Shown: positions 43,034 to 50,642 of the stretch, one piece after another
Layout: each line of letters opens with the position of its first letter
Numbering within the stretch: position 1 is the first letter of the stretch
NCBI RefSeq assembly: GCF_900156255.1
Contig: NZ_FTMK01000019.1
Span: 1-54,094, forward strand
Origin: Paracoccus thiocyanatus
GTDB lineage: Bacteria > Pseudomonadota > Alphaproteobacteria > Rhodobacterales > Rhodobacteraceae
DNA: 54,094 nt
Direction: 5' to 3'
Position numbers and translations under genes: made by a program
Notes under the pieces: generated by a model
What the model saw: the letters and a program-made list of their open reading frames with translations, nothing else
Databases searched by the model: none
Told to the model about the DNA's origin: nothing

Positions 43034-43681
43034 ATGCAACGTCGACGCCTCATTCTTGCCGGAGCCAGCATCATGGCCCTGCCCGGCCTTGCCCGCATGG
43101 CCCAGGCCCAGGGCGCCGGGGCGGACCCCGGCCGCGCCAACCCGATGCCGGACGAATTGCGCAAGGCGCTGGAGCGCGACCCGACCGCGCCGGTGCTGGG
43201 CAATCCGCAAGGCGACATCACCCTGACCGAGTTCTTCGACTACAACTGTCCGTTTTGCCGCGAGATGGTCGAGCCGATGCACCGGCTGATCTCTTCGGAC
43301 AAGAAGCTGCGGGTGGTGTTCCGCGAATGGCCGGTCTTCGGCGAGGATTCGGATTTCGCCGCCCGCGCCTCGCTTGCCTCGCTGCAACAGGGGAAATACT
43401 GGCAGATGCACACGGCGCTGTTTCGCACGCCGGGCAAGGTGACGGCGGATGCCGCGATGCGGGCGGCGCGCGACACCGGGCTGGACACCGCCCGGCTGGA
43501 GCGCGACATGGCCGCCGAGCCGGTCGAGCGCCACATTTCCATGAGCTTCATGCTGGCCGAGCATATGGGCCTGATGGGCACCCCAAGCTTCATCGCCGGG
43601 GACGAGGGCGCATTCGGCCAATATAGCCTGGAAGACCTGCGCGGACTGGTCCAGCGCGCCAGACAGGACATGGCCAGCTAG
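43034..43681 (+). CDS. DsbA-family protein 2 (CPFC)
   Basis: A 215-residue DsbA-fold protein with an Arg-rich signal (MQRRRLILAGASIMALPG, cleavage near AQA) and CPFC at 72-75 after APVLGNPQGDITLTEFFDYN. The cis-Pro loop is MGTPSFIAG. It is the last gene of the dsbD operon; GGAGAGAAC precedes its ATG, 33 bases after DsbA-like 1. The different XX pair in CXXC (PF rather than PY) and the divergence in the C-terminal half suggest distinct clients or redox potential. Confidence 0.85.
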   Translation: MQRRRLILAGASIMALPGLARMAQAQGAGADPGRANPMPDELRKALERDPTAPVLGNPQGDITLTEFFDYNCPFCREMVEPMHRLISSDKKLRVVFREWPVFGEDSDFAARASLASLQQGKYWQMHTALFRTPGKVTADAAMRAARDTGLDTARLERDMAAEPVERHISMSFMLAEHMGLMGTPSFIAGDEGAFGQYSLEDLRGLVQRARQDMAS

Positions 43682-43707
43682 CAGCGCGGCCGGTCCCTGA
43701 GAACAAG

Positions 43708-43739
43708 AACCCGCCGTCCGGTCGGCCGGGCGGCGGGTT
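43708..43739. terminator. Hairpin between the dsb operon and the 39-aa gene
   Basis: AACCCGCCG (43708-43716) pairs with CGGCGGGTT (43731-43739) with an inner TCCGG/CCGGG stem. The T tract is poor on both strands, but its place between convergent genes fits a terminator. Confidence 0.55.
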
Positions 43740-43768
43740 AAGTCTTGGGTAGCGATCCCCTGGCCGGA

Positions 43769-43888
43769 TCAGGACCGATTCACCCAGATCCCCATGGATT
43801 GCATGGTCACGACCGACGCGGCCGCGAAAGTGGCGCTTGCAAGGACGCCCAACAGCAGGGCGGATGCAAGAACGGTTTCATGTGGCAT
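43769..43888 (-). CDS. Putative 39-residue membrane peptide
   Basis: MPHETVLASALLLGVLASAT starts a 39-residue peptide with one hydrophobic helix (about 6-27) and a short polar end (GIWVNRS). AAAGGTGAA is well placed before ATG 43888; an in-frame ATG at 43906 is less likely. Small single-span peptides often stabilise larger membrane complexes, but no partner can be named. It is just outside the dsb operon on the opposite strand. Confidence 0.5.
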   Translation of the reverse strand: MPHETVLASALLLGVLASATFAAASVVTMQSMGIWVNRS

Positions 43889-44019
43889 GGCTTCACCTTT
43901 TTTCATGCTAGGGTGGCCCCCTCTTGTGCTGAAGGACCAACGCGCGGGCGCAAAACCCTCGGCGGAAAACCGCTGCGCTGCCCGTTCCTGCGGCGGCGGG
44001 TGCTGCGCGGGGCCGTTCG

Positions 44020-44044
44020 GGAACATCGGGCGGAACCGGCGGTT
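44020..44044 (+). promoter_or_regulatory. EcfG-type promoter (GGAAC-N17-GTT)
   Basis: GGAAC 44020-44024 and GTT 44042-44044, 32 bases before the ATG of the 65-residue gene. The pattern matches the -35 and -10 elements of the alphaproteobacterial general stress sigma factor. Confidence 0.7.
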
Positions 44045-44076
44045 ATCCGTCGCAACCCAAAGCAAAGGACAAGGAC

Positions 44077-44274
44077 ATGACCGACAAGCAGCCCAAGCCC
44101 AGCCCGCCCTCGGATGCCGACCTGCGCCACGATCCGGGCATCGGCCGTTCCAAGGGGGCCGATCGCAAGGACCCCGAAATCGGCGGCGAAAACACCTTTG
44201 AAGGCGACGTGATGAACGACACCACGCCCCAGGGCGGCATAGACCCCAACCAGCGCGGGCGCGAAAACAAGTAG
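44077..44274 (+). CDS. Small hydrophilic protein, unknown function
   Basis: A 65-residue, highly polar protein (MTDKQPKPSPPSDADLRHD; later KDPEIGGENTFEGDVMNDT and a basic end) without cysteine or hydrophobic core, probably disordered. It resembles small stress-inducible proteins only in composition. AAGGACAAGGAC lies before the ATG, and an EcfG-type promoter lies just upstream. The downstream gap to 44357 has GC-rich hairpins (for example CCCCCGACGGGGG at about 44340-44352). Confidence 0.65.
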   Translation: MTDKQPKPSPPSDADLRHDPGIGRSKGADRKDPEIGGENTFEGDVMNDTTPQGGIDPNQRGRENK

Positions 44275-44356
44275 CCGCCGCCGGACATGCCGCCGCCCGG
44301 CCCGCATCGCAAGCCGGGCGCGGGCCATGGCGGGATCAGCCCCCGACGGGGGCGGG

Positions 44357-44947
44357 TCAGGGCAGGATCCGCACGCCCGCCCCGCTTAATTCCCCATTCA
44401 GCGCCTGCGCCCGTTCCAGATGGCCCAGCACCACCGGCAGCAGATCCGCGGCAAGGCGCTGGATATCGCCGTCCTGGCCCGCATTGACCTCCCAGGCCAG
44501 CAGTTGCGCGGTCTTCTGGTGTTCGACGATCTGCGCGCGGATATAGGCCAGGTCGAAGGCCGCGCCCTCGGTGCCCTCCAGCCGGTCGCGCAGCGCCTGG
44601 TGGTCGGGGTCAAGCTCTTGCGGCAGCGGGATATGCGCGGCCTCGGCCAGTTCCGCCAGCCGGGCATTGGCATCGCCATGGTCGCGGACCATCATTTCGG
44701 CGAAATCGCGCACCTCCTGGGCATCGGCCCGGTCGCGGGCCATTTCGCCCAGATCGACCTCGGCCAGGCCGCCCGCGGCGGCAAGCTGCGCGAAAAGCCG
44801 GTCGGTGTTGTTGGTCTGATGCGGCGCGGGCTTGCCCGGCTCGGCCATGCGGGTATCGGCCCCCATGCCGGCCGGATTGCCCATCTGGGCCGCTGCGGGA
44901 CCCGTGGCCAGGCCGGCGACAAGCAGGATGGCTGCGGTGCGGATCAT
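44357..44947 (-). CDS. DUF4142 exported protein
   Basis: A 196-residue protein with a signal peptide (MIRTAAILLVAGLATGPAAA) and a DUF4142 helical-bundle domain (about 45-190): LAAAGGLAEVDLGEMARDRADAQEVRDFAEMMVRDH, then the second helix pair with FDLAYIRAQIVEHQKTAQLL. The family is ferritin-like in shape but without a confirmed function; it is common in stress regulons. GGAGG precedes ATG 44947, which lies 11 bases after the stop of the cytochrome gene, so both are probably made from one transcript. Confidence 0.8.
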   Translation of the reverse strand: MIRTAAILLVAGLATGPAAAQMGNPAGMGADTRMAEPGKPAPHQTNNTDRLFAQLAAAGGLAEVDLGEMARDRADAQEVRDFAEMMVRDHGDANARLAELAEAAHIPLPQELDPDHQALRDRLEGTEGAAFDLAYIRAQIVEHQKTAQLLAWEVNAGQDGDIQRLAADLLPVVLGHLERAQALNGELSGAGVRILP

Positions 44948-44958
44948 GGCGTCCTCCA

Positions 44959-46353
44959 TCACAATGTCAGCAGATAGGCGAGCAGGTCTTCCTTTTCGTC
45001 GCCGGTCAGCCCGGTTCCCAGCACCAGGTTGAAGAACTCGACCGTGTCGGCCAGCGTCATCAGCCGGCCGTCATGCAGATAGGGCGGCGAATCCTTGATG
45101 CCGCGCAGGGTAAAGGTCTTGATCGGCCCGTCCGGCAGCGTGACCATGTCGTTCACCACCTCGCCGGGCTTGTAGAAGCGTTCCAGCTTCAGGTCGTGCA
45201 TCTGGTTGTCCATGAAGGCGGTCATCGGGTCGTGGCAGTCCGCACAGCGGCCCTTGCCCAGGAAAATCGCCTCGCCGGCCAGTTCCTGTTCGCTGGCCAG
45301 CGCCGGGTCCAGCCGGCCGAACGGGTCCAGCTGGGGCGCGGGCGGAAAGTCGATGATGTTCTGCATCTGCGCCATGAAGGCGACCTTGTGGGAACGGTCG
45401 GGAATATGTTCGCCCTTGCGGGCCGCGCTGACATGGTCGCCGTTGAAATAGGCGGTATGCTGTTCGAACTCGGTGAAATCCTCGATCGAGCGCAGCGAGC
45501 GTTTCGAGCCGTGGATCTGTTGGTTGAACATGCCCCGCAGGCTGGGCGTGTCCAGCCGGAAGCGGTTGGCCTGCGGGCGGATGTCGGGGCTTTGATGGAA
45601 GCCCGCATTGCCGTGGAAATTCGAATGGCAATCCAGGCAGGCGACGCCGCGGTGCTGCTCGACGGTCTTGCGGTCCTCGGTCTGGTTGAACTCTTCTTGC
45701 GGAAAGGGCGTCAGCAGGATGCGCAGCCCCTCCATCTGCACCGGGGTCAGCAGGCCGTTGAAAAGTTCGTAGTGGTTCGAGATCGTCAGCAGTTCCCCGC
45801 GCGACGCGTCGCCAAGCTGCGGCTGCGTGGTCAGGAAGATCGGCGGCGGAAATTCCGACACCAGATGGTCGGGCAGGTCGAAATCGACATCGAAACGCGT
45901 CAGGTCGCGCTGTTCCTGGGCCTTGATCTCGTCGATGGCGAATTGCGGAAACACCTGTCCGCCGGTGGCCTGCTTGACATGGGGCAGCGGCAGGAACCCC
46001 TTGGGCAAAAGATCCTGGTCGCGGATTTCGGCCGGGCTTAGCGCGCCCAGCGATTCCCAGCTTGCCCCCTGGGGCAGCTTGACCCGAACGCCGTCCTGCA
46101 CCGGCTTGGTGCCGCCCGACATCATCGCGCCGTCGCGCGGGCGGTCGGCCAGGTCGTAGCGGCTTTCCAAAAGCGTGCGCTGGCGGGTCATCACCTCGGG
46201 CTTTTGCGCCTCGTCGATGGCCCTGACCCTGGAAAGGGGCATGGTGGGCAGCGGGCGATAGGTCGTATCCGGCGGCAGCGGATCGGCCCCGGCCGGCCCC
46301 GCCAGCAGCAAGCCCGCCACACAGGCAAATGTGGATGCGCGTCGTCCCGGCAT
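44959..46353 (-). CDS. Di-haem cytochrome c peroxidase-like protein
   Basis: A 464-residue periplasmic protein with a signal peptide and two haem-c sites, CLDCH (239-243) and CADCH (370-374). It resembles the CCP/MauG-like family: the part after the first site (SNFHGNAGFH) and the C-terminal TFTLRGIKDSPPYLHDGRLMTLADTVEFFN are typical. The N-terminal 200 residues are longer than in classical peroxidases and of unknown role. It may reduce peroxide or carry out an oxidation using high-valent haem. AAGGAG precedes ATG 46353; an EcfG-type promoter lies 37 bases upstream. Confidence 0.82.
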   Translation of the reverse strand: MPGRRASTFACVAGLLLAGPAGADPLPPDTTYRPLPTMPLSRVRAIDEAQKPEVMTRQRTLLESRYDLADRPRDGAMMSGGTKPVQDGVRVKLPQGASWESLGALSPAEIRDQDLLPKGFLPLPHVKQATGGQVFPQFAIDEIKAQEQRDLTRFDVDFDLPDHLVSEFPPPIFLTTQPQLGDASRGELLTISNHYELFNGLLTPVQMEGLRILLTPFPQEEFNQTEDRKTVEQHRGVACLDCHSNFHGNAGFHQSPDIRPQANRFRLDTPSLRGMFNQQIHGSKRSLRSIEDFTEFEQHTAYFNGDHVSAARKGEHIPDRSHKVAFMAQMQNIIDFPPAPQLDPFGRLDPALASEQELAGEAIFLGKGRCADCHDPMTAFMDNQMHDLKLERFYKPGEVVNDMVTLPDGPIKTFTLRGIKDSPPYLHDGRLMTLADTVEFFNLVLGTGLTGDEKEDLLAYLLTL

Positions 46354-46389
46354 TGGCGTTCTCCTTGGCTTGCGGCGGACGCGGGCTGT

Positions 46390-46414
46390 AACCGGGTGGG
46401 CCGGGAAATGTTCC
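46390..46414 (-). promoter_or_regulatory. EcfG-type promoter (GGAAC-N17-GTT) of the cytochrome operon
   Basis: On the minus strand GGAAC (46410-46414), 17 bases, GTT (46390-46392). It is back to back with the plus-strand promoter at 46440-46465. Confidence 0.7.
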
Positions 46415-46439
46415 GGCCGCCCCTGCAAGGACTTGCGGC

Positions 46440-46465
46440 GGAACATCCCGGCCCCCAAGGGGGTT
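46440..46465 (+). promoter_or_regulatory. EcfG-type promoter (GGAAC-N18-GTT) of the ybdK-like gene
   Basis: GGAAC 46440-46444, 18 bases, GTT 46463-46465, 38 bases before the ATG at 46504. Confidence 0.68.
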
Positions 46466-46503
46466 CGGCCCCAGACGCGTGTTCGAGAAGGAAGGGGACG
46501 GCC

Positions 46504-47637
46504 ATGGCCGAGCAAGAGCCCAGCTTCACGCTGGGGATCGAAGAGGAATACCTGCTGGTCGACGCCGAGACCGGCGCGCTGCGCGAAGCGCCCGATGCGC
46601 TGATGGCGGCCTGCAAGGCCGAACTGGCCGACCAGGTCAGCCCCGAATTCCTGCGCTGCCAGATCGAGATCGGCAGCCCCGTGGCCGCGAACGTCACCGA
46701 GGCCCGCGCCCAGTTGGCCCGGCTGCGCGAAAGCATCGCCCGCCATTCCGCGGACTTCGGTCTGGCGCCGATCTCGGTCGCTTGCCACCCGCTGGCCGAC
46801 TGGCGCCGGCAGGACCACACCGACAAGGACCGCTACAACAAGCTGTCGCAGGAAATGGGCGGGCTGTCGCGGCGCATGCTGATCTGCGGCATGCATGTCC
46901 ATGTCGGCATCGCGCAAAAGGCGCAGCGCATCGACCTGATGAACCAGTTTTCCTGGTTCCTGCCGCATCTGTTGGCGCTTTCTGCCTCCAGCCCGTTCTG
47001 GCTGGGCGAGGATACCGCGCTGGCATCCTATCGCACCACGGTCTTTGCCGGCTATCCCCGCACCGGCCTGCCGCCGCGCATGGGAAGCTGGGACGAATAC
47101 GAACGCTCGGTCGGCGCCTTGACCGAAACCGGCATCATCGACGATGCCAGCAAGATCTGGTGGGATCTGCGCCCCTCGGCCCGGTTCCCGACGCTAGAGA
47201 CGCGCATTTGCGACGCCTGCCCGCGGCTTGACAACACCGTGACCCTGGTCGCGCTGATCCAGGCGACCTTGCGGATGCTGTGGCGGCTGTCGCGGCAGAA
47301 CCTGCGCTGGCGGCAATACGACAACTTCCTGCTGGGCGAGAACCGCTGGCGGGCCACGCGCTATGGCATCACCCAGGGGTTGATCGACTTTGGCAGCGGC
47401 CGCGTGATCCCCTTTGACCAGATCGCCGAGGACTGGCTGGCCATCATCGCCGAGGATGCCGATGCGCTGGACAGCCAGCCGGCGGTGGCCGGGCTGCGCG
47501 ACATGGTCGCCCGCGGCAGCGCGGCCGAGCGGCAGCGGGCGCTGTTCGCGGCCGCCATCGCCGCCGGCGCCACCCCCGAGGAAGCGTTCCGCAGCATCGT
47601 CATGTGGCTGATCCAGGAGTTCCGGCAGGGGTTCTGA
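46504..47637 (+). CDS. ybdK: YbdK-type carboxylate-amine ligase (GCS2 family)
   Basis: A 377-residue member of the glutamate-cysteine ligase 2 family. Signatures: FTLGIEEEYLLVDAETG (metal-binding acidic residues), the CGMHVHVGI motif, and WWDLRPSARFPTLETRICD. E. coli YbdK has weak glutamate-cysteine ligase activity; the true product in most bacteria is unknown. In a region rich in redox and stress genes, production of a gamma-glutamyl thiol or related compound is plausible. AAGGAAGGGG precedes the ATG, which is chosen within a longer open frame. Confidence 0.85.
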   Translation: MAEQEPSFTLGIEEEYLLVDAETGALREAPDALMAACKAELADQVSPEFLRCQIEIGSPVAANVTEARAQLARLRESIARHSADFGLAPISVACHPLADWRRQDHTDKDRYNKLSQEMGGLSRRMLICGMHVHVGIAQKAQRIDLMNQFSWFLPHLLALSASSPFWLGEDTALASYRTTVFAGYPRTGLPPRMGSWDEYERSVGALTETGIIDDASKIWWDLRPSARFPTLETRICDACPRLDNTVTLVALIQATLRMLWRLSRQNLRWRQYDNFLLGENRWRATRYGITQGLIDFGSGRVIPFDQIAEDWLAIIAEDADALDSQPAVAGLRDMVARGSAAERQRALFAAAIAAGATPEEAFRSIVMWLIQEFRQGF

Positions 47638-47648
47638 CCGGCCCCGCG

Positions 47649-47673
47649 GGAACAAAGACCCGCCCCAAGGGTT
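47649..47673 (+). promoter_or_regulatory. EcfG-type promoter (GGAAC-N17-GTT) of sodC
   Basis: GGAAC 47649-47653, 17 bases, GTT 47671-47673, 33 bases before the sodC ATG. Confidence 0.7.
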
Positions 47674-47706
47674 GCGCCGCCGACATCAGAAAACGGGAGA
47701 GAGACG

Positions 47707-48309
47707 ATGCGGACATATCTTCTGGCACTGGGTTTCGCCGCCATGCCGGTCTGGGCGCAGGCCCAGGATGCACAGGCCCCCGACGCCCAGGCCCCCGACG
47801 CCCAGGCCCCCGCGGCGCAGGCCCAGGACGCGCCGGCCGACACCGCGCCGGCCGAGGCCGCCCCGGCCCAGGACGCGCAAGCCAGCTTTGTCGACGCCAA
47901 GGGCCAGCAGGCAGGTTCGGCCAGCCTGACCGCCACGCCCACCGGGGTGCTGATCCAGGTCGAGGCGACCGGCCTGCCGGCAAGCAGTTGGGTCGCTTTC
48001 CATATCCACGAAACCGGCACCTGCGATCCGCAGACCGGCCATGAATCGGCGGGCGGGCATTTCAACCCCTCGGACGCCGAACATGGCGTGCTGGTCGAGG
48101 GCGGCCCGCATGCGGGCGACATGCCCAATATCTGGGTGGATGCCGAAGGGACCGCCCGCGCCCAGGTCTTCAACCCGCTGGTCTCGCTGGCCGAAGGCGA
48201 CAACGCGATCACCGGCCGGGCGCTGATGATCCACGCCAAGGCCGACGACTATAAAAGCCAGCCCAGCGGCGATGCGGGCGAAAGGCTGGCCTGCGGGGTG
48301 ATCGAATAG
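47707..48309 (+). CDS. sodC: Cu/Zn superoxide dismutase with repeat linker
   Basis: A 200-residue periplasmic SodC. After the signal peptide (to about residue 19) comes a 40-residue Ala/Pro/Gln/Asp linker with AQAPD repeated three times, then the SOD fold: VAFHIHETGTCDPQ (copper ligands and disulfide Cys), AGGHFNPSDAEHG and HAGDMPNI (copper/zinc ligands), ALMIHAKADDY and GERLACGVIE (second disulfide Cys). It dismutates periplasmic superoxide. The DNA of the linker has 15-base tandem repeats (about 47770-47815), a likely site of length variation. GGGAGAGAGACG precedes the ATG. Confidence 0.93.
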   Translation: MRTYLLALGFAAMPVWAQAQDAQAPDAQAPDAQAPAAQAQDAPADTAPAEAAPAQDAQASFVDAKGQQAGSASLTATPTGVLIQVEATGLPASSWVAFHIHETGTCDPQTGHESAGGHFNPSDAEHGVLVEGGPHAGDMPNIWVDAEGTARAQVFNPLVSLAEGDNAITGRALMIHAKADDYKSQPSGDAGERLACGVIE

Positions 48310-48336
48310 GCCGCACCCAGGCGCGCCGCGGCGCGG

Positions 48337-49437
48337 TCAGCCCCGCATGCCGGGGCCCGCGCCCAGGCGCTCCATGGTGCTGCGCAACTCGCAGCGCAGC
48401 CCGGCGGGATCGTGCGAGATGATGGTTTCGCCCATGAAATCCTGCGCCAGCACATCTTCGATGATCAATGAGCCGAAGCCCCTGGTTGCGCCGGCCGCAA
48501 CCGGCGGTCCGCCGATTTCGGCCCAGGATAGCCGGAACGGGTCGCGGCTGCCCGGCGCGCCGCCGGTCCAGTTCAGTTCGACCCGGCCCAGCGGCACGGA
48601 CAGCGCGCCGTATTTCAGCGCATTGGTCGCCAGTTCGTTGATCGCCATCGCCAGGGTCAATGCCTGCTTGGCCGACAGCTTGATCGGCGGACCCGCGATG
48701 TGGAACCGCCGCTCGCCGGTGCGAAAGGGCGCCAGGGCCTGCTGGACCACCTGATTCAGTTCGACGTCCAGCGCGCCCGACTGGGTCAGCAGCGTCTGGG
48801 CCTGCGCAAGGGCGCCGATGCGCTGGCGCAGGACGTCGCGCGCCTCGGCGCCGGGATGGCGATGCATGGTCTGGTTCACGATGGCCGAAACCACGGTCAG
48901 CGTGTTCTTGATCCGGTGGCCCAGCTCGCCGTTGACCAGTTGCAACTGGCGGCTCGCCTCGACCTTGCCGGTGGTTTCGATCACCGTGTCGATCATGCCG
49001 CGCACCACGCCGGTCTCGTCGCGGATCGGACTGTAGCAAAAGGTGAAATGGCATTGCTCGGGATAGCCGTAGCGGTCGATCACCAGCGGAAAATCCTCGA
49101 TGAAGGTGGCCTCGCCGGCATAGGCGCGCTCGGCGATGGGGCCGATCTGGTCCCAGACCTCGTGCCAGATCTCGGCAAAGGAGCGGCCCAGCACATGGCC
49201 CTTGTCGCCCAGGATCGGCCGGAAGGCGTCATTGTAGAATGTCGTCAGCCCCGGCCCCCAGATGATGGATTTCGGGAATTTCGAATTCAGCGCCATGCCC
49301 AGCGCGATCTTGAGCGCCGAGGGCCAGGTGTCGGGGGTGCCAAGCTCGCTGGTGGTCCAATCATGGGCGCGGATGGCCTGGGCCATTTCCCCGCCGCCAT
49401 CCAGGAAATGCACCGATCCGCCCGTCGCTATGTCCAC
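48337..49437 (-). CDS. HWE-family sensor histidine kinase with PAS domain
   Basis: A 366-residue soluble kinase with no membrane segment. The N-terminal PAS-like domain (about 25-155) has DTWPSALKIALGMALNSKFP, FYNDAFRPILGDKGHVLG and FTFCYSPIRDETGVVRG. The HWE phospho-acceptor region is NGELGHRIKNTLTVV (His about 174), followed by INELATNALKYGAL (N box) and the Trp-containing NW segment, then GFGSLIIEDVLAQDFMGE. HWE and HisKA_2 kinases commonly feed the PhyR-NepR-EcfG pathway. The start is GTG 49437, with GGAGGGGGC upstream. No EcfG-type promoter is seen for it. Confidence 0.85.
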   Translation of the reverse strand: MDIATGGSVHFLDGGGEMAQAIRAHDWTTSELGTPDTWPSALKIALGMALNSKFPKSIIWGPGLTTFYNDAFRPILGDKGHVLGRSFAEIWHEVWDQIGPIAERAYAGEATFIEDFPLVIDRYGYPEQCHFTFCYSPIRDETGVVRGMIDTVIETTGKVEASRQLQLVNGELGHRIKNTLTVVSAIVNQTMHRHPGAEARDVLRQRIGALAQAQTLLTQSGALDVELNQVVQQALAPFRTGERRFHIAGPPIKLSAKQALTLAMAINELATNALKYGALSVPLGRVELNWTGGAPGSRDPFRLSWAEIGGPPVAAGATRGFGSLIIEDVLAQDFMGETIISHDPAGLRCELRSTMERLGAGPGMRG

Positions 49438-49591
49438 GCTGCCCCCTCCGCCGCGCCGCGCCAGTCGCGGCGCTGCCCGGTCGCAACGCAGAACGGATCA
49501 GTTCGGTTTCGCGCCGGCCGGAAGATTTGCGTCGCCGGCCGGCCCTTTGGCTGCGATGACCGAAGCCGGTCATCGCATGGCAGCGCGGGCG

Positions 49592-49789
49592 TCAGCGTCC
49601 TTGCTGGCCGCCACCTTGCTGGCCGCCGCCGCCTTGCTGGCCGCCGCCGCCCTGCTGGCCGCCTTGGCCCGGACGGTTGTCATCGCCCTGGCGCTGGCCG
49701 CCGCCCTGGCCGCCACCGCCGCCCTGGCCGCCACCTTGGCCGCCGCCCTGCTGGCCGCCGCCTTGCTGGTTCTGGTTCTGCTGGTTCAT
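49592..49789 (-). CDS. Gly/Gln-rich low-complexity protein
   Basis: A 65-residue protein made almost only of Gly and Gln (MNQQNQNQQGGGQQGGGQ..., interrupted once by RQGDDNRPGQ). It has no aromatic or hydrophobic core and must be disordered or condensate-prone. GGAGGAG lies directly before ATG 49789, and an EcfG-type promoter lies 37 bases upstream, so it is likely a real stress-induced gene and not chance low complexity. A similar Gln/Gly block is in the N-terminus of the hemerythrin-like protein at 51810-53306. Confidence 0.65.
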   Translation of the reverse strand: MNQQNQNQQGGGQQGGGQGGGQGGGGGQGGGQRQGDDNRPGQGGQQGGGGQQGGGGQQGGGQQGR

Positions 49790-49826
49790 CGCTCTCCTCC
49801 TGGCACCGGATCTGGTGCCGGCTCCT

Positions 49827-49851
49827 AACCGGGTGGGGGCGGGGTTGTTCC
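49827..49851 (-). promoter_or_regulatory. EcfG-type promoter (GGAAC-N17-GTT) of the Gly/Gln-rich gene
   Basis: On the minus strand GGAAC (49847-49851), 17 bases, GTT (49827-49829). It is divergent from the promoter at 49883-49908, 31 bases away. Confidence 0.7.
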
Positions 49852-49882
49852 CGGAAAAATCCACCCGCCGGCAGGATAGCGC

Positions 49883-49908
49883 GGAACGATTCCGCCGGCT
49901 GGCCGGTT
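49883..49908 (+). promoter_or_regulatory. EcfG-type promoter (GGAAC-N18-GTT) of the isochorismatase-like gene
   Basis: GGAAC 49883-49887, 18 bases, GTT 49906-49908, 35 bases before ATG 49944. Confidence 0.66.
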
Positions 49909-49943
49909 TTCTGTGCAACCACCGGCAAGTTTCAGCAGGCATC

Positions 49944-50555
49944 ATGGCGCAGACGCTAAGATTTGGCCCCCTGGGCCGCGACACGCTGCATCTTTGCATC
50001 GACATGCAAAGGCTGTTCGGCCCCGGTTCGGTCTGGGCGGTGCCGTGGATCGAACAGGTGCGCCCCATGGTCGCGACCCTGGTCGCGGCCCGGCCCGACC
50101 GGACGCTGTTCACCCGTTTCATCCCGCCGCCGCGGCTGGACGCGGCGGCGGGCACCTGGATGCGCTATTACGCCCAATGGCCCCAGATGCTGCGCGAGCG
50201 GCTGGACGGGGAATGGCTGGAACTGCTGCCCGAACTGGCCAGGCATGTGCCGCCCGCCAAGGTGATCGACAAGGCGGTCTATTCCCCCTGGCATGACGGC
50301 AGCCTGCACCGGCTGCTGCGCGGCGCGGGGGTGACGACCCTGGTCGTGACCGGGGGCGAGACCGATGTCTGCGTCCTGGCAACCGTCCTGGGCGCGGTGG
50401 ACCTGGGCTATCGGGTGGTGCTGGTCAGCGATGCGATCTGTTCCTCGACCGACCGGGGGCACGATTCCGCCATGACCCTTTATCGCGAACGGTTCTCGCA
50501 GCAGATCGAAACCGCCCCCCTGGCCGAGATCCTGGAGGCCTGGCCCGCGGGATAG
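49944..50555 (+). CDS. Isochorismatase-fold cysteine hydrolase
   Basis: A 203-residue hydrolase. The catalytic triad is visible: Asp in LHLCIDMQRLF, Lys in VIDKAVYSPW and the nucleophile Cys in VTGGETDVCVLATV, with the cis-peptide region just before. Families with this fold hydrolyse isochorismate, nicotinamide or N-carbamoyl compounds; the substrate here is unknown. ATG 49944 is preferred within a longer frame. It has its own EcfG-type promoter, and the next promoter begins 6 bases after its stop. Confidence 0.83.
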   Translation: MAQTLRFGPLGRDTLHLCIDMQRLFGPGSVWAVPWIEQVRPMVATLVAARPDRTLFTRFIPPPRLDAAAGTWMRYYAQWPQMLRERLDGEWLELLPELARHVPPAKVIDKAVYSPWHDGSLHRLLRGAGVTTLVVTGGETDVCVLATVLGAVDLGYRVVLVSDAICSSTDRGHDSAMTLYRERFSQQIETAPLAEILEAWPAG

Positions 50556-50560
50556 AGCAG

Positions 50561-50586
50561 GGAACAACCCGGCCACCGGGCAAGTT
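50561..50586 (+). promoter_or_regulatory. EcfG-type promoter (GGAAC-N18-GTT) of the 50643-51684 pair
   Basis: GGAAC 50561-50565, 18 bases, GTT 50584-50586, 56 bases before ATG 50643. Confidence 0.66.
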
Positions 50587-50642
50587 GCCTTCTTGTCCGC
50601 AGACCAAGGACGGCCGTTCGACATAACCCGAAGGAGGTTCCA

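Noticed and set aside
48310..48336. Terminator between sodC and the HWE kinase gene
   Set aside because: There is a GCGCCGCGGCGC palindrome but no loop or T tract that would support termination.
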